Source of the DNA: Prochlorococcus sp. AG-321-E21
GTDB lineage: Bacteria; Cyanobacteriota; Cyanobacteriia; PCC-6307; Cyanobiaceae
Assembly: GCA_003283415.1 (NCBI GenBank)
Contig: QBXH01000011.1
Location: 1 to 37,652 of the forward strand
Direction of reading: 5' to 3'
Length of the DNA: 37,652 nt
The notes beneath the pieces are model-generated. The model saw nothing but the letters and a program-made list of their open reading frames with translations, was not told the origin of the DNA and made no database searches. Made by a program: the position numbers and the translations under genes. Below are positions 1 through 5,811 of the stretch, in pieces. Numbering within the stretch: the stretch's first letter is position 1; the number at the start of each line of letters is the position of its first letter.

Positions 1-1325
1 AAACTGGAACTCCTGCAAGAGTGGATAAACAGAGTATTTCTTTTGATGAATTAGATATTCAACCAAGTACAGCTGCAGATAAATATTTTTCGTTTGATCC
101 CAAAATCAAAAACAATATGCCGCAAGTAAGTTGTCACATAACAAGAACAACTTTAAAAACTCATGAATTAATTCGTAATAATTTGCATTTAACTCCAATC
201 TATGGAGGATTTATAGATAGTAAAGGACCTAGATATTGCCCTTCAATCGAAGACAAGATTGTAAAATTTGCAGACAAAAATTCACATCAAATTTTCTTAG
301 AACCTGAAGGGATAAATACACCAGAAATATACGTACAAGGATTCTCTACTGGATTACCTGAAAATATTCAATTAGAACTTTTAAGAACATTACCAGGATT
401 AAATAAATGTAAAATGCTTAGGCCTGCTTACGCTGTTGAATATGAATACATCCCTGCGACACAACTAAAGTCATCATTAGAAACAATTGAGATAGAAAAT
501 TTATTTAGTGCTGGACAAATCAATGGAACAACTGGCTATGAAGAAGCTGCTGCCCAAGGATTAGTTGCAGGAATTAATGCAACTAGAAAACTAAATATGA
601 AAGATCCAATAATATTTTCAAGAGAGAGCAGCTATATAGGCACCATGATAAACGACTTAATTACGAGAGATCTTAAAGAACCATATAGAGTCCTTACAAG
701 CAGAAGTGAATACAGACTTACCTTACGAGGAGATAATGCTGATAGGAGATTAACTCCTTTAGGTTTTGAGATAGGCTTAATAGATGAAAGAAGATGGTTG
801 GCTCATAAGAAAAAAATGAAATCACTTAAAGAAGAAAATTCAAGATTAGAAAATACACGTTTAAAATGTACTGATGAAATCGCTAAAAAAATAGAGTTAG
901 ATAGTGGATCAAAAATTAAAGGATCAACAACATTAAAAGAACTTTTAAAAAGACCCAATCTTCACTATTCTGATTTTATAAGATATAATTTGGTAGATAA
1001 AACTCTCCCGATCTCAGTAATTGAAGGAGTTGAAATAGATATTAAATACGAAGGCTACCTTAAAAGACAAAAAAATAATATAGATCAGATAAATCGTCAA
1101 AGTCTCAAATCACTTTCATCAGAAATTAATTATGACCAAATAGATACTTTATCTTTAGAAGCCCGTGAAAATTTAAATAAGATAAAACCTACTAATTTTG
1201 GTGATGCATCCAAGATACCCGGTGTAAGTAAAGCTGATTTAACAGCATTACTAGTTTGGCTCAAAATTAAGGAACTAAAAAAAGAAAAGAAAACTAGTTT
1301 TGCTGAAAAAAAGTTATCATCATAA
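1..1325 (+). CDS. mnmG: tRNA uridine-5-carboxymethylaminomethyl(34) synthesis enzyme MnmG, 5' truncated
   Basis: C-terminal two thirds of MnmG (GidA), the FAD-binding partner of MnmE that modifies U34 in the wobble position of certain tRNAs. The reading frame is open from base 3, and the codons before the first possible GTG (base 21) read TGTPAR, continuing into VDKQ. That is the conserved MnmG core motif, so base 21 is not the start and the N-terminal FAD-binding fold lies outside the window. Further conserved blocks are visible: [47 protein letters not shown], and the tRNA-binding segment [22 protein letters not shown]. The C-terminal helical domain, used by the family to bind MnmE, ends the protein in a Lys-rich tail. 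The next gene begins only 6 nt after the stop. Confidence 0.96.
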   Translation, partial: TGTPARVDKQSISFDELDIQPSTAADKYFSFDPKIKNNMPQVSCHITRTTLKTHELIRNNLHLTPIYGGFIDSKGPRYCPSIEDKIVKFADKNSHQIFLEPEGINTPEIYVQGFSTGLPENIQLELLRTLPGLNKCKMLRPAYAVEYEYIPATQLKSSLETIEIENLFSAGQINGTTGYEEAAAQGLVAGINATRKLNMKDPIIFSRESSYIGTMINDLITRDLKEPYRVLTSRSEYRLTLRGDNADRRLTPLGFEIGLIDERRWLAHKKKMKSLKEENSRLENTRLKCTDEIAKKIELDSGSKIKGSTTLKELLKRPNLHYSDFIRYNLVDKTLPISVIEGVEIDIKYEGYLKRQKNNIDQINRQSLKSLSSEINYDQIDTLSLEARENLNKIKPTNFGDASKIPGVSKADLTALLVWLKIKELKKEKKTSFAEKKLSS

Positions 1326-1331
1326 AAGATA

Positions 1332-1976
1332 TTGGTAACAGCACTGAATAATAAACTCTTCAACTCACCAAAAATTTTATGGGAAGAGAAAGCTACTGCC
1401 TTTTTAGTTGCAAATGCTTTACCAAAAATATCTGGGGCATGGAAATTAATGTTACTAGGGGATGGCAGTCCAACAAGACATTTACAGCTTTTAACTAATT
1501 ATGAAACAAAAATCAGATTAATATCTATGCAGATAGATCCACTATTTGAAAAAGAAGGTCCAAGAGAAATAGATCAATTAAAAGAACCCTTAATTAGAAG
1601 GCAAGTATGGATTAGAAATCAAAACCAAAATCTTGCCTGGGCTGAAAGTTGGTGGAATTCAGAACAAGTCAGTCAAAATTTAAAATCAAAAGAAGAACCA
1701 ATCTGGAAAAACTTAACTCAAGATAGATCAGAATTATTTAGAGAAGTGGACAGCATTTCAATAGTTAATTCAAATTGGTTAGAGGAGGAATTTTGTTTTG
1801 AAGGCCCATTTTGGTCAAGAAATTACAGATTTTTTCGTAATAAAAAACCTCTAACTATTATTCGCGAAGTCTTCAATCCTCTTTTAGAAACTTGGTTAGG
1901 TCCATCAGGAATTCAAAATTTCTCTAATCTATATTCTTCTTCGTCTAGACCTCGGAATACTTCTTCCATTATTTGA
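1332..1976 (+). CDS. Chorismate lyase-like protein (UbiC/DUF98 family)
   Basis: Likely converts chorismate to 4-hydroxybenzoate and pyruvate, the entry to the plastoquinone ring in cyanobacteria. Three blocks align by eye with E. coli UbiC: LLGDGSPTRHL (residues 41-51; E. coli LLEDSMTKRF), IRRQVWIR followed by AESWW (88-108; the product-binding Arg region), and FWSRNYRFFRNKKPLTIIREVFNP (160-183), where the E of REVF matches the catalytic Glu of LTELFLP. There is no ATG near the front. The mnmG stop is in this same frame, so TTG at 1332 (6 nt after that stop) is the first plausible start and CTG at 1344 is an alternative. The last 48 nt overlap the end of the convergent gene. The Ser/Arg-rich tail encoded there looks unconserved. 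Family assignment is firm; the activity is inferred. Confidence 0.82.
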   Translation: MVTALNNKLFNSPKILWEEKATAFLVANALPKISGAWKLMLLGDGSPTRHLQLLTNYETKIRLISMQIDPLFEKEGPREIDQLKEPLIRRQVWIRNQNQNLAWAESWWNSEQVSQNLKSKEEPIWKNLTQDRSELFREVDSISIVNSNWLEEEFCFEGPFWSRNYRFFRNKKPLTIIREVFNPLLETWLGPSGIQNFSNLYSSSSRPRNTSSII

Positions 1977-2498
1977 AACGCTTTTTGGATTATCTTGATT
2001 TAAATTAATCTCATTGATTTTTTCAGAAGATCTTTGCCATCTATCAACTTTTAAATCTGAATCATTCGGCCATTCATCAAAAGAGTTTGATTTTCCATAA
2101 GGCAACTTCTTTTGTTCGTCCATCTGAATACTTTTAGGTTGCCTTAAAGATATTGCCTCTAAAGGACGCTTAGAAAATGGTTTCTCAACATCAATAAATT
2201 TAGATTCTCTTGAAAAAGATTTAATATCTTCTGTCTCGTTATAACTGTTTTCCTGATCAGACCAATCATCGTCTTCTTCTTCAAAAAACATATCCATTTT
2301 ATCGGATACCCATCTTCCGACATTTTTAACGTTCCTGCGAGATATTCCTTGAAAATCAGTAGTTCTTTTTTTACCGGGTCTAGAACCTGATACACCATCA
2401 ACAAGTTGTCTGCCTGTTTCAAAAATTTTATCAACTTGTTTATCAAGTATTGTTCTATCAAAATTATTTCTAAAGTTTCTAGGTCTGCGAGAATTCAT
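1929..2498 (-). CDS. Conserved-looking charged hypothetical protein
   Basis: 189 residues; I do not recognise the family. It has no signal peptide or membrane segment. The composition is patchy: a basic Arg/Asn-rich start (residues 1-12), a helical-looking segment (13-36), a basic stretch with PGKKR and SRRNVKNVGRW (41-63), a strongly acidic patch FFEEEDDDW (71-79), a long Ser/Asn/Lys low-complexity middle that is probably disordered, and a C-terminus ending in SRRRRI. Basic ends around an acidic patch would suit a nucleic-acid or ribosome-associated protein, but that is only inference. The ATG at 2498 has a candidate promoter about 37 nt upstream, which supports expression. The 3' end overlaps the chorismate lyase gene by 48 nt on the opposite strand. 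Confidence 0.7.
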   Translation of the reverse strand: MNSRRPRNFRNNFDRTILDKQVDKIFETGRQLVDGVSGSRPGKKRTTDFQGISRRNVKNVGRWVSDKMDMFFEEEDDDWSDQENSYNETEDIKSFSRESKFIDVEKPFSKRPLEAISLRQPKSIQMDEQKKLPYGKSNSFDEWPNDSDLKVDRWQRSSEKINEINLNQDNPKSVSNNGRSIPRSRRRRI

Positions 2499-2534
2499 AA
2501 ATTATCTTTGTTTAAAATATCAAGTTACAACAAC

Positions 2535-2563
2535 ATAATAGGAAATTCTAAATAAAGAAACAA
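2535..2563 (-). promoter_or_regulatory. Candidate promoter for the charged hypothetical gene
   Basis: Read on the minus strand, TTGTTT (2563-2558) is followed by a 17-nt spacer and TATTAT (2540-2535). This is a near-consensus sigma-70-type -10 at ideal spacing. Transcription would start near 2528, giving a leader of about 30 nt before the ATG at 2498. In so AT-rich a sequence -10-like hexamers are common, so the call rests on spacing and position. Confidence 0.4.
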
Positions 2564-2581
2564 AATCACATTGTTAAATTA

Positions 2582-3109
2582 TCAATCAAACAAAATTAGA
2601 CAGTTTTTATTCCATGATCCATTAAAGAACAAATTACAACATTTCTTACAAGCAATATTTTTAATTCTTTTTCTATACATATATTTCTCCCCACAATTTA
2701 AACATTTGCCAGTATATTTTAATGCCTTTCTTTCAACAGGAAAATTATGTTTAATACTTATCTGAAAATTATTTTCTGCTTTGTTAATTTCATTCATTTT
2801 ACTCAAAAAATTTGGTCCATGTGTCTCATTAATATTCAAAACTCTATCTACCCATGCATGAATCATTTCATGACATAAAGTACTATGAATTTCATTACAC
2901 GATAATTTACTTAAAATTGGCTTTGACAAAATTATTTCAGAATCAATTACTCCTTTAAGTTGTTTGCGCTTATAAAAACCTGCAGTTGTCTTTAATCTAT
3001 TATCGCTCCATTTAACCTTTACTAAAGGTTCTCTATTAGTTGTTAAAGATTGATCAAAAAATTGCCTATTAAACTTATGAAATACTGGTAAAAGAGGAAT
3101 TAGAAACAT
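2582..3109 (-). CDS. SprT-like zinc metallopeptidase domain protein
   Basis: Counting from the ATG at 3109 the protein has 175 residues. It carries the zincin motif HEMIH (80-84) with a third ligand His in HGPNF (97-101), which is the SprT/Spartan arrangement HExxH...HGxxF. A C-terminal zinc ribbon follows: CxxC at 136/139 and CxxC at 154/157. SprT-family proteins are cytoplasmic; eukaryotic relatives cut DNA-protein crosslinks, and bacterial members are little characterised. The frame also allows a TTG two codons upstream (3115), but the ATG is preferred. It is divergent from the gene at 3195. The DNA ligase two genes away is a suggestive but unproven link to DNA repair. Confidence 0.85.
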   Translation of the reverse strand: MFLIPLLPVFHKFNRQFFDQSLTTNREPLVKVKWSDNRLKTTAGFYKRKQLKGVIDSEIILSKPILSKLSCNEIHSTLCHEMIHAWVDRVLNINETHGPNFLSKMNEINKAENNFQISIKHNFPVERKALKYTGKCLNCGEKYMYRKRIKNIACKKCCNLFFNGSWNKNCLILFD

Positions 3110-3132
3110 TATCAATTAAATTTAGTATTATT

Positions 3133-3162
3133 TTGACAAAAAAAGTCATCAAAAACGATTTA
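3133..3162 (+). promoter_or_regulatory. Candidate promoter region between divergent genes
   Basis: A perfect -35 hexamer TTGACA (3133-3138) lies in the 85-nt divergent spacer. The following -10 is poor (GATTTA at 18 nt), so only the -35 is convincing. The same stretch contains the short inverted repeat TGAC/GTCA with a 7-A loop. It would serve the membrane-anchored hypothetical gene starting at 3195. Confidence 0.3.
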
Positions 3163-3194
3163 TTTTCTTAAAATTAAAGAAAACTAATTACAAA

Positions 3195-3614
3195 ATGGAT
3201 GCATTACTAGTTAAAGATATTGGTATAAAAGCTTTATTGGTTGGTGGAGCAGTGCTTGTTTCTTTTTGGACCTTCAATGCTGTTAAGCTTGTTATAAGCG
3301 CTAGAGGAATTAATCCATTAGTTCGGAAATTTTTTGATCAAGTAGCAGCAGGTAGAATTGACGCTGCATATGGACTAACTACTAAAACTTATAAAACACA
3401 TGTAAAACGTCAAGACTTTTTAAAATTTTTAGCTGGCTTGAATTTAAATAAGTATAGAAATTTAAAGTCAGGTAGACCAAGAGTTCAAGAAGATCAAATC
3501 ATAATTACTTTAAATTTAAAATCTGAGGATAAGAAAGATGAGCTTCCCTTAGATTTTACTTTTTCAAAAAGTGATAAAGATTGGAAGATAGACAGAATAG
3601 CTAAAGTAAATTAG
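3195..3614 (+). CDS. Membrane-anchored hypothetical protein, NTF2/DUF4864-like fold possible
   Basis: 139 residues starting at ATG. One N-terminal transmembrane helix (about residues 10-33, rich in Leu/Val/Ala/Phe) is followed by a soluble domain. The soluble part begins NPLVRKFFDQVAAGRIDAAYGLTT and continues with alternating beta-like segments, ending in WKIDRIAKVN. A helix reading 'FFDQVAAGRIDAAYGL' followed by a 'DWKIDRI' strand at the end is typical of small NTF2-like cone-fold domains, including DUF4864, but I cannot assign it with certainty. The protein would sit in a membrane with the domain on one side. The DNA ligase starts 17 nt downstream, so the two may be co-transcribed. Confidence 0.72.
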   Translation: MDALLVKDIGIKALLVGGAVLVSFWTFNAVKLVISARGINPLVRKFFDQVAAGRIDAAYGLTTKTYKTHVKRQDFLKFLAGLNLNKYRNLKSGRPRVQEDQIIITLNLKSEDKKDELPLDFTFSKSDKDWKIDRIAKVN

Positions 3615-3631
3615 GAAAGGTTCAAAAACTT

Positions 3632-4963
3632 GTGAAACATGAAGAACTTCGGAAAGAAGAAATAATAAAAAAATTAGAATTACACCCAAGCAGACTAGAT
3701 AAAGAAAAAATCATTTTTGAAGCGATGGAAAATGGGCTGAATGATTTTTTTGAGGGAATAACTATGGCCTTAGATCCTTTAGTAACTTTTGGTGTAAAGC
3801 AAGTACCTGAAAAAGAAGAAGAGACATCTGGTCAAGGATGTAAATGGAGTATTTTTAAAGTATTAACAAATCAATTAATCAAAAGAGAACTTACTGGGCA
3901 TGCCGCTAGAGATGCGATCAATTTAGTTATGAGATCTGCAACTAAAGAACAATGGAACGGATTTTATAGACGAGTATTGATTAAAGATCTTCGTTGTGGG
4001 GTTTCTGAAAAAACAATAAACAAAGTTGCAAAAAAATTTCCTAAGTATGCTATACCTATCTTCTCATGTCCTCTTGCACATGACAGCGCAAACCATGAAA
4101 AGAAAATGATAGGGAAGAAACAAATTGAGATTAAATTAGACGGAGTCAGAGTATTAACAATTATTAGAAAAAATAAAGTAGAAATGTTTTCTCGAAACGG
4201 AAAACAATTTAATAACTTTGGTCATATCATTACAGAAATAGAAAAAGTATTAGAGAAACATCCTGCCCCCTACGATTTAGTCTTAGACGGTGAAGTAATG
4301 AGTGCTAATTTTCAAGACCTAATGAAGCAAGTACATAGAAAAGATGGCAAACAATCCAAAGATGCAGTTTTACACTTATTTGATTTATGTCCAATTAAAG
4401 ATTTCACGAAGGGTTTATGGGAAAAAGATCAAACTACTAGAAGTATGTTGGTAAAAGATTGGGTAGCAAAAAATGCAACTCTTTTAAAACATGTCCAAAC
4501 ACTTGAGTGGGAAAATGTGGATTTAGATACTCCTGAAGGACAAAGTAGATTTGTAGAACTTAACAAATCAGCGGTAGAGGGAGGATATGAAGGAGTGATG
4601 ATTAAAAATCCTCATGGGTGGTATGAATGCAAAAGAACACATAATTGGTTAAAAGCAAAACCATTCATAGAAGTTACCTTAAGAGTTGTAGCAATTGAAG
4701 AAGGGACAGGCAGAAACGAAGGCAGACTTGGAGCAATCCTGGTTGAAGGTAAAGATGATCAATATAATTATCGTCTTAATTGCGGGAGTGGATTTAGTGA
4801 TTCTCAACGTGAAGAATATTGGAGTAGAAAAGATAAACTAATCGGCCAATTGGTAGAAATCAGAGCTGATGCAAGAACTCAATCTCAAGATGCTGAAACA
4901 TTCAGTCTTAGGTTCCCAAGATTCAAGTGCTTTAGAGGTTTCGAACCAGGTGAAAAAATCTAA
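3632..4963 (+). CDS. ATP-dependent DNA ligase, T4 gp30-like
   Basis: 443 residues. All nucleotidyltransferase motifs are present in order: motif I KLDGVR with AMP-accepting Lys168, the FSRNGK block (186-191), motif III LDGEVM (218-223), motif IIIa LHLFDL (247-252), motif IV EGVMIK (320-325), and motif V WLKAKP (339-344). An OB-fold domain follows, with LNCGSGFSD near its centre. The N-terminal ~150 residues are not generic: LTGHAARDAI and KDLRCGVSEKTINKV correspond to LTGNAAIEEL and RDLECGASVSIANKV of phage T4 ligase. It would seal nicks using ATP, beside the NAD-dependent LigA expected elsewhere in the genome. GTG start at 3632 with an upstream ggaaagg as ribosome site. A phage origin is inferred from similarity; base composition looks like that of its neighbours. 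Confidence 0.95.
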   Translation: MKHEELRKEEIIKKLELHPSRLDKEKIIFEAMENGLNDFFEGITMALDPLVTFGVKQVPEKEEETSGQGCKWSIFKVLTNQLIKRELTGHAARDAINLVMRSATKEQWNGFYRRVLIKDLRCGVSEKTINKVAKKFPKYAIPIFSCPLAHDSANHEKKMIGKKQIEIKLDGVRVLTIIRKNKVEMFSRNGKQFNNFGHIITEIEKVLEKHPAPYDLVLDGEVMSANFQDLMKQVHRKDGKQSKDAVLHLFDLCPIKDFTKGLWEKDQTTRSMLVKDWVAKNATLLKHVQTLEWENVDLDTPEGQSRFVELNKSAVEGGYEGVMIKNPHGWYECKRTHNWLKAKPFIEVTLRVVAIEEGTGRNEGRLGAILVEGKDDQYNYRLNCGSGFSDSQREEYWSRKDKLIGQLVEIRADARTQSQDAETFSLRFPRFKCFRGFEPGEKI

Positions 4964-4967
4964 TTTT

Positions 4968-4992
4968 GAAGGAGTAAATTATGAAAAACTAA
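4968..4992 (+). other. Strong Shine-Dalgarno plus 3-codon mini-ORF
   Basis: GAAGGAG (4968-4974) is followed after 6 nt by ATG AAA AAC TAA (4981-4992), right after the ligase stop. A second minimal ORF, ATG AAA TAA, lies at 5005-5013, and then the ATG of the 62-residue gene at 5021. This is among the best ribosome binding sites in the window, yet it precedes only three codons. It could be a translated leader, or the start of a decayed gene. Confidence 0.3.
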
Positions 4993-5020
4993 AAAAGTAG
5001 ATTAATGAAATAAACTATTA

Positions 5021-5209
5021 ATGATTAATAAATTACTTCCCAAAGATATTAGTTTTATGGATGACAAAAATCTTTTCAAATATATTAAAACCCCATGCGG
5101 TCAAGCAAAATATATAGAATTACAATCTAATAAAAGTTTGCTGGGAAAATTAAGACTTTTTTGGTTTGTAATTATTGCTTCTATAAGAGATTGGAATATT
5201 AAAGATTAA
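5021..5209 (+). CDS. Small hypothetical protein (62 aa)
   Basis: Unrecognised. It begins with ATG and has a polar N-terminal two thirds (KDISFMDDKNLFKYIKTPCGQ) and a hydrophobic segment LRLFWFVIIASI near the C-terminus, followed by RDWNIKD. That segment may be one short membrane helix or an amphipathic anchor. It follows the ligase by 57 nt and overlaps the end of the convergent TVP38-family gene by 11 nt. There is no good ribosome site directly before its ATG; the strong one upstream leads into a mini-ORF. A real but small gene is plausible because a stop-free, well-composed frame of this length is unlikely in such AT-rich DNA, but confidence is moderate. Confidence 0.5.
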   Translation: MINKLLPKDISFMDDKNLFKYIKTPCGQAKYIELQSNKSLLGKLRLFWFVIIASIRDWNIKD

Positions 5210-5810
5210 TTTCTTTTGACTCATTAATATATTCTTTAGCATACTTTGCTGAAAAATAAACAACCAACAAAGTAGAAACCACACTTATAGTTGTTATAAA
5301 TAAATTATTTGTTGGTTGTAAATTTTTTAAATCCTGCAAACTTTTTGCCAAGCTCCCTATAGAACAATAAAGAAATGTTCCAGGAATGATGCCGAAAAGA
5401 CCAAGAGCAAAGTTTCTAAATTTAATATTATTTAACCCATAAAAATAATTAAGAATACTAAAAGGAAAGAGAGGAGAAAGTCGCGCTAAAAGGATTAATT
5501 TGAGGCCGCCTTTCTGTACTACTTGTTCCATAAGACTTAATCTCGGGAAACGATTAATAATTTTTTTAAGCTTGATTGATAAAAAACTTTTTGAAATAAA
5601 GAATGCTAATGAAGCTCCAATAGCTGCTGCAAAAAAAACTATTATTGAACCGAGATAAGAACCATATAAAAAACCTGATAATAAAGATAACCAAGAAGCA
5701 GGAAGAATTAATAAAACAATTAAAATATATAAAAGGATAAACGCAAAAATCCCAATATTTGTATTAAAAAAAAAGGCTATGTCATAGATATTTTCAAAAA
5801 AAGAAGTCAT
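5199..5810 (-). CDS. TVP38/TMEM64 (VTT/DedA-superfamily) membrane protein
   Basis: 203 residues, mostly hydrophobic, with about five or six membrane segments. The VTT-domain core is visible: LPASWLSLLSGFLYGSYLG (about 37-55), then the FFAAAIGASLAFFISKSFL helix, the conserved KLILLARLSPLFPFSILNYFYGL re-entrant region with the R-x-SP-x-P signature (about 102-125), and FGIIPGTFLYCSIGS (about 139-153). Family members are proposed to act in lipid scrambling or membrane homeostasis; the substrate here is unknown. The start ATG lies 1 nt after the valS stop on the same strand, so it is probably translated from the valS transcript. The 3' end overlaps the small hypothetical gene by 11 nt. Confidence 0.88.
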   Translation of the reverse strand: MTSFFENIYDIAFFFNTNIGIFAFILLYILIVLLILPASWLSLLSGFLYGSYLGSIIVFFAAAIGASLAFFISKSFLSIKLKKIINRFPRLSLMEQVVQKGGLKLILLARLSPLFPFSILNYFYGLNNIKFRNFALGLFGIIPGTFLYCSIGSLAKSLQDLKNLQPTNNLFITTISVVSTLLVVYFSAKYAKEYINESKEINL

Positions 5811-5811
5811 A

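Noticed and set aside
21..23. GTG as a start codon for mnmG
   Set aside because: Codons before it read TGTPAR, a conserved interior motif, so the gene continues upstream out of the window.
2159..2461. A second open frame inside the charged hypothetical gene
   Set aside because: It lies in another frame of the same strand, and the longer frame has its own well-placed ATG and promoter. Its composition looks like frame-shadow sequence.
2571..2765. Plus-strand open frame over the end of the SprT-like gene
   Set aside because: It is antisense to the zinc-ribbon coding region, whose Cys motifs are real, and it is rich in Phe/Leu as expected from reversed Lys/Glu-rich sequence.
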